NCBI GenBank assembly: GCA_003116975.1
Contig: BGKB01000081.1
Span: forward strand, 152,600-216,599
Length of the DNA stretch: 64,000 bases
Source of the DNA: Aurantiochytrium sp. KH105
Lineage: Eukaryota > Sar > Bigyra > Thraustochytrida > Thraustochytriidae
Direction of reading: 5' to 3'
In this document: positions 48,972-59,097 of the stretch, piece after piece
Position numbering within the stretch: the first letter of the stretch is position 1
Layout: each line of letters begins with the position of its first letter
Made by a program: the position numbers and the translations under genes
The notes under the pieces: generated by a model
What the model was told of the DNA's origin: nothing
Databases searched by the model: none
The model's input: only the letters and a program-made list of their open reading frames with translations

Positions 48972-50585
48972 TCAGCTCTCCTTTTGGATTTCAACTTGAC
49001 AGAGCGCTGCAAGCGTACGCAAGACAACAGAAAGTGCATCCTGGTTGAGAAACTTGACTCTGCCTTCAGCAGAAATCATGACGAGCGGAGTTGCAATCCG
49101 TGACAAGCTCGCTCCACTCAGTCGAACACTCATTTGCTGCGCCACAAAGCGGCTAATTGCAGAGAGCAGAGGATTGTCCCTGGCCAAATGACTCGTGGAG
49201 GCCGCAGTGGTAAGTCTTGCCTCGTCGTCGCTGCCAAGAGCAGCATCCGTTGCTGCCCCCTCGCCATCGCGAATTCGCTGTAAGGTGCGAGACTTGGTGT
49301 AAATATCGTCCCCAAAGCCAACGCCGGATTGCATCGTGGAGGGGCCTGACCCTGTGCTGGTACCTGGCTCCTCTGCGCCAGATGCAAGATGCAAAGAAAG
49401 TCGGCGGAGAGCCTCTGCGGGAAGTGCAATGTTGATCTCGCCTAGACCCGCCTCCGCGACAGCATCTGGGAGTCTGAATCCAAGCTCCAAGGCCTGAGCT
49501 GCTCTCGATCGCTGAATGGCGCGCTGACGCGCCTCGTGTCTGCGAGTAGCCCTGTCTTCCGTGGCCTCAAGCTTTTCCATGTCGTCCATTGAGCCCCTCT
49601 GCTGAGCATCAGGCATATCGTCGTCGATGGCGTCCAGCTCCTCGTCAGTGTCCACGTCGCCACCCTCGGCTGCTAGCTGTACATTTTCAAAGCGGCCCGA
49701 CATGGCCTCATGCGTAAAGCTACTGGCCATGTCGGCAAGGTGCCGAGGCGCCACGGGAACAGGTTTCTGTGCGATGTTACAGTCGAAACGAGTTTCAAGC
49801 CAGCGCGCAATCTTATCCACTACGGTGCCTTTGCCCTTGAACAGAGCAAAGTGGAACGAGGTGAATTTGGTCGTTTTCTTGGAATTCTTGGCAGCCTTTT
49901 TCGAAGATGTTCGCTGTCGTTTTCGGGATCGCACTTCCTCCCCATCTTCAATACTCGAGTCGTCGAGGTGGTCTGCATTCCCGTCGCTGTCGTCTTCGTT
50001 TTCTTTTTCAACTCCTCCATCCTCCTCCTCGTCGTCGTCGTCTTCGTCTTCGTAATCGGAATCCATATCGAGCAAATCTGTGTTTTCAGAGGTGCAGCAC
50101 AAGAGCACCATGGACGTTTGTCCGCGAAGCTGAGGCGGCTCCTCGCCTGCACCGTCAGGCCGGCGTGCAAGAAGTGCAGCAGCAGCATCACCGTCGTTGG
50201 TCGCTGCGGCAAACTGCTGTGCCGCGCGCACGCGATGTCGACTCGCAGTCTCTGGACCATCCACTTGCGAAAGCAAGACCTGGTTGCGGCGCTGCGGTCG
50301 GCTTGCATGGAAAAGTTTGGCTTCGACCTGAACGTAGAGCCCAGAGCCATCAGCAAGCTGGCGGACTACGAAGCGACCCGAGGCGCGCTCTCCCGTTGCG
50401 TTTCTTCGGGCAAGCTCTTCTTCGGGGAGGGTGCTTTCGAAAGAAGCCTGGATAACCCTGGTGAGTTGTCGCGAGTACTTTTCGATCCTGGCGAGCTCAA
50501 ACTTGTGCAGAGGCGAGACGCGGTGGAGGGACCACGTCCTGCGCAGGATTGTGCTGTCCACGACGCCCTCGCCGATATTTGCCAT
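48972..50585 (-). CDS. CENPL: CENP-L-like kinetochore protein
   Basis: 537 residues from the ATG at 50585. CENP-L (yeast Iml3) pairs with CENP-N (Chl4) in the inner-kinetochore CCAN at centromeres. Four blocks match CENP-L in order: TWSLHRVSPLHKF ... YSRQLTRVI (~17-45; human has QWTLYS-TPLYKF ... EYSRLL); FTSFHFALFKG and KIARWLETRFDCNI (~241-271; human has TWFQKTFDC); EINIALPAEALRRL; and the C-terminus LSGASLSRIATPLVMISAEG then VLRTLAALCQVEI. It is longer than human CENP-L (344) because of an Asp/Glu-rich insert with a basic nuclear signal (~172-238, RSRKRQR) and a second low-complexity insert (~300-400). Identification rests on motif order and C-terminal similarity. Confidence 0.85.
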   Translation of the reverse strand: MANIGEGVVDSTILRRTWSLHRVSPLHKFELARIEKYSRQLTRVIQASFESTLPEEELARRNATGERASGRFVVRQLADGSGLYVQVEAKLFHASRPQRRNQVLLSQVDGPETASRHRVRAAQQFAAATNDGDAAAALLARRPDGAGEEPPQLRGQTSMVLLCCTSENTDLLDMDSDYEDEDDDDEEEDGGVEKENEDDSDGNADHLDDSSIEDGEEVRSRKRQRTSSKKAAKNSKKTTKFTSFHFALFKGKGTVVDKIARWLETRFDCNIAQKPVPVAPRHLADMASSFTHEAMSGRFENVQLAAEGGDVDTDEELDAIDDDMPDAQQRGSMDDMEKLEATEDRATRRHEARQRAIQRSRAAQALELGFRLPDAVAEAGLGEINIALPAEALRRLSLHLASGAEEPGTSTGSGPSTMQSGVGFGDDIYTKSRTLQRIRDGEGAATDAALGSDDEARLTTAASTSHLARDNPLLSAISRFVAQQMSVRLSGASLSRIATPLVMISAEGRVKFLNQDALSVVLRTLAALCQVEIQKES

Positions 50586-53500
50586 GGTTGCCGCTCCGCT
50601 CTCGCGCCGTCAGGCGTTGGTTGTCGATGCGGAAGGGCCGCTTCGGCGGAGGCAAGGCGGGCCGCGCCTCCCGCTCCTCCCGTTTGCGACGGTCGCTTGG
50701 CCCCGCTCTGCCTCGCCGCGCCTCAATCGCCTTGACTCTGTGCGCGCGCGCTCAGGCTCTGCTGGATGGGCGGGCGAGCTCTAAGGACGTTAGGTTCAAG
50801 TTCGTCTGATATTTTTTTTTCCACAAGCAATAGGCCAAGTCCTACAAGGCGTACCTGGGTCTGTAGCATGATGGCATAAAGGAAGACTTTGGCTTCCGAA
50901 GCCCACAATTCTTGAACGACAAGGTCATTAGCGAACGAGACACACAGAGAAGAGGCTACAATTATGCCTTTTCTTCCACGCACAATGCGGACAATGATGC
51001 AGAAACATGCCTTCATTTTGATTCTTGCAAGAGTTTCACAACAGCATCATGTCCGAACCTTTGCAGTCCCAACGACAGCACTAGTAGAAAGAGCAACGTA
51101 TAATTATTGACAATCGTGCGAAACATAGTAGCAAGAACTGGGGTCATCGTATGGAGGCTGAGTTGTTCGACTTCTGTCTGAACAAGTAGACTTTGTTGAG
51201 ACCGATTCTGGCCTTCGATGAAGCTACATCTAGATTCTGACGAGCGCTGGCTTGAAGCTCAATGTATTTCTCATGCGCAAAGATCTAGCTCCCTGGTTGG
51301 AGACCAAGTTGCTCTCAAGAACAAAATTGTGGATCAGCACCTCGACATGAGTGCCGCGAATGGAAGTCGTCTCTACTTTCGCAGAACTACAGCGTCAGCA
51401 GAACTCCTGAGGATCACCCAAACATCGTTCTGCGGAAGAGGGTCTTTCCGTTTCTTATGGATCAGTGAGTTCGTGCAGTCTAGATGTTGAAAAATCCGAA
51501 CTTTCATTCGAGGTTTCAGACACATACAATAACAGATTGCGTCTGTGTTGCGCTCGTTGCGCTTGCACATAGCCTACACGATAGTCTTCATTGTGGCTCT
51601 CCAACGTTGGACTCACTCAGTACCTCTTGCTAGCCAAGAATAACTAACATGACTGCCGGCGACATTTGCAGAAACTTGGCATCGAAACTAGACTATGCTT
51701 TGGCCTCGTCTGTGTCTTATCGCTGTGCCACAGTTCTGCTGGAGACGTTGTCGATCAATTGATAGCGTTTTCTTTATTCGAGTCTTTTGTGGCAAGTTTC
51801 TCAAAGGAAAGGTCAACTTCTGACGTTTAATACTTTCCGTGCGGTTGATTTGGTAGACGAAGGGAAGGCTGGACTTTGCCGGCGTGCTGGAGAGGGAAAG
51901 TAAATTGCATTTTCAACCTCCAAAAAAATAAATCTGATGCAGTTGCGTATTCTTTCAACCCCACTCCTCCCGCAAAGAGCCATGATATGGTTTTAGGTGT
52001 CGGGCTTGCATGGAGATTAAATCCTATCGCAGCTTTCCGCATGCGCTGAGAAAGTTGTCATCTTAGCCACGTCTTACGTCGCCAAGCAAACTTTCGCGGC
52101 CATTTCGCTTGTCGCCAACCTCTCTTTCTATTCTTCTTCCCCCCCCCTCCTCTTCCTTCTTCTTCTTCTTTCCTACTTGTTTCTGCTTAGATTACAAGTA
52201 AAACCTGGCGTACTTCTGTCAATTTGAACCGCCGGAATCGCCGCGCATGGTGAGCCGTTTTGCCGAGCAGAACAGAGCCGGGGCGACGCCCCTCCCAAAG
52301 TATAAAAAAAGAATAACGGCCGGCAAATACTGCAGAACGCATAATGATATGTCGTAAGGATCTCCTAGTTATTGGCTAGGGCTCTCTGTTGGAAGAAGCC
52401 TCGTGACTTTCGACTTGTTTGGCGGCCCGGCCCGCGTGAATTCACTCGCAAACTGCCAGTTGGCCTTTACGGTGGGGACCGCGACGAGACCGTAATGAGC
52501 GGGTCCGATTGCACGGTGTCCTTGAATAATTGTGGTCCGTGGCTCCGCTGCCGCTTGAAACTGCAGCCAGCCAGCAGCAGGCAGGAAAGTAGGCAACCAG
52601 CCAGCGCTGTGCGCGACCATCAATGAGACGCGCAGCTCAGGATACGAGGAGGTAAAAACCGGCACCGGCCGCGGAATGAGGGCTGTGGTTGCGAGCGTTT
52701 TGAGGTGGTGCAGAAGTGATGGGGCGGTTTTCCTCGCTCAACTACCTTTTTCCATATTTTTTTCAATTCAGGCACGGAGGCACTGGCAGAAAGGGTCCGG
52801 AGATTGGAGCGATGATATTGCTGTTAAAGATGTAGGAAATGACTGGCTTGCAACCGCCTTGGATCCAACCGAAGAGCACGATAATCTTTCTCTTGTCGCA
52901 TGACGCACCATAACCCCACCAACTAATTTTGGTCTGATCTGGAACAATATGTATAGCCGGAAACACTTGCTAGGCGACCGCCCAGCGAGCAAGATCCAAC
53001 TCGTAGGCAGCATTGCAGATTGGCTTTTTCTTTTCTGAATCGGAAGGAAAATCTTTTTCTTTTTTTTTTCTCCTTGCCCCGCCCCTCTATAACTCATAGA
53101 CGGAAGGCCGACGATGTCTGCCGTTGTGTTGTTCTTGCAACCTTCGCAAGGAACGGGCAACGCGCGTGGAGTGAATTAGTCGCTTTGTCGAGAACCAATG
53201 ATGCCAGAAAATACATAGTATACTTGAGCATGTCTGTCTGTGTGGGCTGCGCCATTTCTCAACATTTGTTCTTCGAACTAGTAAAGCTTATCTTCTTTTC
53301 TACGCCGGCAGCACCAGTTGTTCGTGGGCTACGGGCTGCGTCTCGAGTAGCCCCTACCGTCGACGGACGGCAAGCGTCCAGACTGGCACTGGACGTTGAC
53401 CAAGTAAGATCCCGCAGTAAAGCAAAGCTGCTCTGCGAAAAAAGGCGTCTGGCCAACGCGCGTCCGTGACGCCTGGCCGGCGCAGGGAGGCGACGACTTG

Positions 53501-56500
53501 ATTCTGCGCTGGCGGGTGAGAACAAGAGAATCTCGCGACTGTGCGAGTCAGTAGTCTGCAAAGGAGCCATTTGGCTTGGAGTGAATGGCTCCATCTATGG
53601 TATCATCTGCATGCCTAAGCAGCAGCCAAGCGAACAAGGCTATATCTCACCGCGCCGATAGTGGCGCTGGTGTTGCAGATGGTTACTTCTTGAGGACCAT
53701 GAAGCAAAGTAAGGAGCAAGATCGGAGCGTTGGCTGAGCAGAGGCCTGAGGCGCGCAATGGAACGAACGACGGCGACGTCAGCAGTTGCAGCAGCAGCAG
53801 CTGCATCAGCGCGGCGCAGCTGTTATCTTGGTTGGATGGTTGGTCGGCTGGCCTGGCTGGCCTGGCTGGCTGGCTGTCATTGGAACAAGGAGGAAATTGC
53901 TCATTCGTGAGCGTGCCCAGCCAAGCTACGGCCATACTCTGCGCTTGCAAGCATGTGCGGCGGTGAATGGTGCACGATTGGGCAAAGGGGAGGGAGAAAC
54001 GACGCCTCGTCAAGCTCTCCTTTCGACTCAAGACCGAACTTTCAGCCGGACAGTTCGCAAGCTCTTCAGAAGCTTGACAGTGCAAACTGCAATTTGGTTC
54101 TCGGGGCCTGGTTGCCTGCCGGCCACATTAATGAAGCTGATTGCCAGTCAGCCATGGCCAGGTCTACTGACTGACTGACTGACTGGTAGCAGACCCCAAG
54201 CAGCCAGGTGGCAGCGAGCGACAGTGGCCACCAAGCGCGCAGCAAGCAAGCAGCCAGAATATGTTGCCCGTCGACTCGATTCTAATTCTTGACACACTCC
54301 CAAACTCTTGTTCATCTGCACTGCCTGCCATCCCTGCCCCGCGCAAGGCTGGCGGGTGTGACTTTCGATCATCGTGCTCTTCGAGATTGATCTTGCACCT
54401 TGCCTGAAAGGGACCAGCGGCAGCTGGCAGCTGCAGATTGCTTTCGCTTTCCTGCCAGCCTCCACGAGTTCGTCTGTCGGTCGCAGTGCAGTTGGAGTTG
54501 CCTTGCGCGGCTCGTTCAGCCGGAAGATAGCTGCTTGAAGCTCGAACGATCGAGGCGCAATTTTCGCGGCGGGATTTGCGCTATACGTATCGTCTGCTGC
54601 TGACCGGTCTGACCTCGCAGCGCGCGGACACATGGGTTGATGTAAAGTCTTATTTCTGCCGTTGACTGACTGTGGCTGGTAGGAGCCTACTGCACAGCAG
54701 TGGTAGTAGGTGTAGAGGGAGGGATCGATACAATTTTTTCTTCTCTCGGAGAAATAGCAAACTTGAAGATCAATCGCGAAGTGCTGCCTCAAAAGTTTTT
54801 TTATGAGCTGATGGCGGATGATGCTGCTGCTAGGACTATGTAAGCGTAAAGCCTACCAACAAGCCAAAAGATCTTTGTGGACAAAAAGAAAGTGGTGTCG
54901 TCCCCAGCCAGCCCGCCAACCCGATCGCTGTGGCCCCATACACACATTTTTCCCTTGTTGAGGGCTCCATCAGCGACTTGTAAAGCCAAGGATGATGAAT
55001 TTTTGCCTGGCGACTGCGGGTGCTTCGGTGCCTTTTTGCTTCCTGGCTTGTTATTGGCCATTGGTGGATGTAGATGCAGACTAGGCGTTTCTCGTCAGTG
55101 GCAGCTCGAATAGGTCGGGAAAACTCGAGCTCCCGCCAGTGCTGATTTTAACAGCAAATGATCGAATAAAAAATGCCGTCGTGGCCGTTGTCAGCGTGAC
55201 GAGTCGCGGCAAGGCTCTTCACGAGTCAGCACTCACATTCGTTGCGGGCAAATGAACCTAACCTGACAGCCGGACCCTCGAAGACTGACTGTTGCGTGCA
55301 CTCCGATAAGACGTCCGACCGGTGCGCGTGGCGTGTAGCCTGCCGGCCATTTATTCCTGCCAGCTGGCCAGTGCCGCGCGGCTGTCCTCGCCCTGCCTGA
55401 CTGGAGGCCTCTGCCGCATCGACTGTGTGTGCACTCGCAGCACACGAGCCTGAGAGAGGGTTTCTGATGTGCCCTGCTGGTGCTGCCGACTGTCGCCTCT
55501 CCGCGCGGCAGGCGAGCTCGCTCGGCGGAGTTTCTTCTCTCTGCCCGTGCCAACCACCTGCTCTTCTCCCGCCGCTGTGCTGCGTTTCTAGCGGGTCCCT
55601 CGCGGGCAGCACCCACGATGGTGCTCCAGCACACCCGTCTCGCGCACGATGACACGTGTAGTAAGCAGCAAGCACGCAAGCAAGCAAGCAAGCAAGAATG
55701 CAAGCACTGCGGTGGTCGTAGAGGCAGGCAGGGTCTCCTGGCCGCCCTGCAGTGTGTGTAGTAGTATTAGCGCCGAGTCCTCCTTCTTTCCGGTCGCAGC
55801 GCCCTCTTCATTCCATTCCATGACTCTCGTTCGGCGCCCGCTAGTTGCAGCTGCTTGTGCTGCTACTGCTGCGTCGCAACGATCGCAGACCAACGTGCCC
55901 TGTTTTGTGTTGGGCCGCAGTGCTGCTTCCAAGAGAAGGAGACGCCGGCCCACCCGGCTAGCCCCGGCATGCCAGGCAGGTTCGCCAGGCATGCTGGCCG
56001 AGCTCCCCTCCCTCCCTCCCTCCGTCACCGCGTGCTGCGTGTGCTGCGTGTGCGTGTGCGTGCAGCACAGCGGCCGTCGTGTCGCAGGCAGCGCGAGACT
56101 CGAGCGGAGACCGAGCAAGACGAGGCGGCCGAGGAGGGCGCTTGAAAGGAAGAGGAAGAGGAAGAAGAGGAGGAAGAGAGAGGGCGAGGCACGCACTCAC
56201 TCACTCACTCATTCACTCCCTCCCTCACTCACTCACTCACTCACGCACGCACGCACGCACTGGCGGCAGCGGCCGAGCGCAGCTGCAGCTGGCAGTGGCT
56301 GGCACGCTGGCACGCTGGCACGCTGGCTGGCCGCGAGCGCGATCGGGGAGGGCGCGAGGCCCGGAGGAGGCGCGGCCTCCCTGCCGCGACGCTGCCGCGT
56401 GAATGCAGCGCTCGCCATCGCTGGCGGTCCTCTTTGGCTCTGAGAGGCAGGGCAGGCCGGCTCTGCGGCGGCTGCACGTGCCGCTGGTGCGGTGCGAGAT

Positions 56501-56800
56501 GTGAATTCGCAGTCCCACTGACGGGCGCCCCGCTGTGAATTTGAAGTGAAGGCCGCCAGCAGCTACTGCTACTAGCTGCAGCTGCAGCCGCAGCCGCAGC
56601 AGCAGGCCCCAGCGCAGCGCAGAGCGGCGCGGCCGGCAGAGCTTCCGTCGCGTCAGCCAGCTAGGGAACGAGCGCGGAAGGTTGCGATTAGTTGGGGTCG
56701 GTCGCTTGCGTGCTTGTTTATGTGCTTGTTTGTTTGCAACCAGAAACACTGCACCGCCTGTTTTCGATCTTTTTTTTTGCAAGTCGTTACCTGGACTGCG

Positions 56801-56804
<4 letters not shown>

Positions 56805-56840
<36 letters not shown>
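56805..56840. repeat. (GCTT)9 microsatellite
   Basis: Nine perfect GCTT units, the reverse-strand equivalent of the (CAAG)n repeats seen elsewhere in the window. Confidence 0.97.
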
Positions 56841-56841
<1 letters not shown>

Positions 56842-57675
56842 ATTGGTTGATTGCTTGCTGGTGGCGGCGGTTGTGGGTGGCTTGATTGCTTGCCACGAGC
56901 AAATCGGGAGGAAGAGAGACCGCCAGGGTGCAGCGCAGCGCAGCGCAGAGCTGAGCTTGGGCTGGTCTCGCCTCGCCTCGCCTCGCCTCGCCTCGCCGCG
57001 TCTCGTCTTACCTCGCCCCGCCCCGCCTCGGTTCCCTTCCATCCCTCCTTCATCCTGCCTTCCCTGCTTCCTTTTTTCTTCTTCTTCCTTCTAACCTTTC
57101 CCTTTTCGCTCGTTTGCTATTTGCTATTTTGCTCTTTTCTGGCTCTGCGTCTGCCTGCCGCGGCTGCTGCGCTGGCAGAGTTTGGCTCCCCGCGCTGCGT
57201 TGCTGCGCGCAGCGTAGGCCCGCGGGCGGCGCGAGCGAGCACGCGCGCGCGCGTGCGTTGCCCGCGTTGGCGCGTGGTGCCCGCCTCGACCGCGCCGAGA
57301 GGGACTCTCGCGGGCGGGCGGGCGGGCGGGCGGGCGGGCGGGCTCCGGCGGGTGTGACCCATCCCAGGCCGTCCACGTGCCTCGGCACGGCCTTGAGCGC
57401 AGACCAGGCCGCGGCGCCTCCGCGCAGGCAGGCAGGCAGGCAGGGAGGCAGGCAGGCAGGCAGGCAGGGAGTGGACGGCCGTGCCCGCCTGCTGCGCTGC
57501 GCGAGAATGAACGCTGGCTGGCTGGCTGGCTGGCAGGCAGGCAGGCAGACAGCAGACAGACAGGCCGCAAGAAGATCTGAGAAGAAAGCAGGAAGAGCGT
57601 GATGCAGGAAGAAGGGGCGATACAAGAACTTAAAAAAGGACCCGGTAGGACTGTTTACTACTGTACTAGTATGCG

Positions 57676-57990
57676 GCGAGAAAGAAAGAAAGAAAAAATA
57701 AAAATAAAAATAAAAATATGATGAAAAGGAAAAGGAAAAGGAAAAGGAAAAGGAAAAGGAAATGAAAAGGAAATAGGAAAAGAAAAAGAAAGAAATACGG
57801 CAAGAAAGAAAGAAAGAAAGAAAGAAAGCGACAGCAACCAAGTGAAAGAAAGCAAGCGGCAAAGAGAGAAAGAAGCCGGGGGGAAAGGGAAGAAAGCAGC
57901 CAAGGAAAGGAGAAAAGAAAAAATAAGGGAAAAGAAAGATTGTAAAGAAGAAAAGAAAAGAAAAGAAAAGTAAGGAAAGAAAAGAATACA
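57676..57990. repeat. Purine-rich (A/G) tract
   Basis: About 315 bp that is almost all A and G on the plus strand, including AAAAGG units near 57723-57760 and GAAA units near 57800-57830, broken by a few C/T positions. No coding potential is seen. Confidence 0.9.
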
Positions 57991-58178
57991 CGGACGGAGC
58001 AGGCGAGCCCTGCTCTGCTCTGCTTGCTTTACCATGCAGCAGCGCAGAGCAGAGCAGAGCAGAAGCGAAGAGCAAGGCGCGGTCCGCGGCGCCGCGGACT
58101 CGCTCGGCGGCGCTGTCGCTCGCTCGGCGGCTGGCTGGCTCGCTCGCGCGGCCGAGAGGAAGGCCGGGAGGCAGGCGG

Positions 58179-58179
58179 G

Positions 58180-58218
<39 letters not shown>

Positions 58219-58255
58219 ACAGACAGGCAGGCAGGCGGCCGCGCGAGGCAGGCAG
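58179..58255. repeat. (GGCA)n microsatellite
   Basis: Mostly perfect GGCA units with a few substituted units (GACA, GGCG), about 850-900 bp upstream of the ATG at 59098. Confidence 0.9.
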
Positions 58256-58840
58256 GCAGGCCCGGGAGCCGAGCTCGCGCCGGGAGAGAGGTCTGTCTTC
58301 CTTTCGCCCCTCGATCCCTCGCTCCAGCGGCCGATCCCTCTTTCTCGCTCGCTCGTTCTCGCGCCTGCCCGCTCGGGGCGGCGGCAGCGGGGCGGCCTGG
58401 CAGGCGGCCGGGCAGGCAGAGCGCAGACGCGCTCGGGCGCGCGCTGAGAGAGAGACCGGCACGCCAGCGGCGCAACAGCGAGCAAGGCCCGGCAAGGCAA
58501 GGCAAGGCAAGGCAAGGAAGCAGGCAAAAAAATAAGGACGCTGGAAAGCAAGCGAGCAAGTGAGCGAGCGAAAGAGCAAAGAGCGAAAGAAAGACCCGCG
58601 CATCTCTGCGACTGCACGGCACGCCAGCACGCATTCTATCAATCAATCGATCTCGACCGGCCGAGCTGCGTGGCGCCGCGTCGAGCTGAGCTGCCCCGTC
58701 TGTGTTGGAGTGGAGTGGATTCACCGCTTGGCACAGAGACGCAGAGAGAGAGGGAGAGGCGCAGTAGAGGATACCACTTACTCGCTACCGCGCCAGTTGG
58801 TGTTGGTCGCAAGAGGCAGAGCTATAGCTGCCTAGGCAGG

Positions 58841-58841
58841 C

Positions 58842-58886
<45 letters not shown>
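58841..58886. repeat. (CAGA)n microsatellite
   Basis: About eleven perfect CAGA units, ~210 bp upstream of the ATG at 59098. Flanked by GGCAGGCAGG units. Confidence 0.97.
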
Positions 58887-59097
58887 CAGGCAGGCAGGGG
58901 AGGGAAAAAACGGAGCGAGCACGCGGGAATCCAGGGCCGGAGCAGAGCGGAGCAGAGCGCAGCAGAGCAGAGCGGAGCAGAGCAGAGCAGCAGCGGCGGC
59001 GGCGGCGGGAGCTGCGCGGCGCGCGGGCAGGCAGGCAGGCACGCGGGCAGGCAGGCAGGCAGGCAGGCAGGCGCGCGGATAGACAGAGAAGAGGAGC

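Larger units (their letters stand above)
50586..59097. other. 8.5 kb gene-free, repeat-rich region
   Basis: No gene could be supported on either strand. From 50.6 to ~53.5 kb it is relatively AT-rich with only short dissimilar ORFs and a pyrimidine tract near 52125-52175. From 53.8 to 59.1 kb it becomes a patchwork of simple repeats: (CTGG)n near 53850, (ACTG)5 at 54166-54185, (CAAG)5 at 55677-55696, (CTCA)n and (CACG)n near 56185-56262, (GCTT)9 at 56805-56840, (CCTCG)n at 56966-56997, (GGGC)n near 57311-57344 and (GGCA)n near 57425-57470, then a long purine-rich tract. The last ~1 kb is likely promoter and 5' leader of the following gene. Long open frames here are translations of repeats. 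Confidence 0.7.

Noticed and set aside
50723-51016. 97-codon leftward frame with hydrophobic N-terminus upstream of CENP-L
   Set aside because: Starts with ATG but has no recognisable domain and overlaps the likely CENP-L leader.
57050-58642. 530-codon leftward frame
   Set aside because: Made of translated simple repeats (Leu-Pro-Ala-Cys runs from GGCA, Phe/Ser runs from the purine tract).
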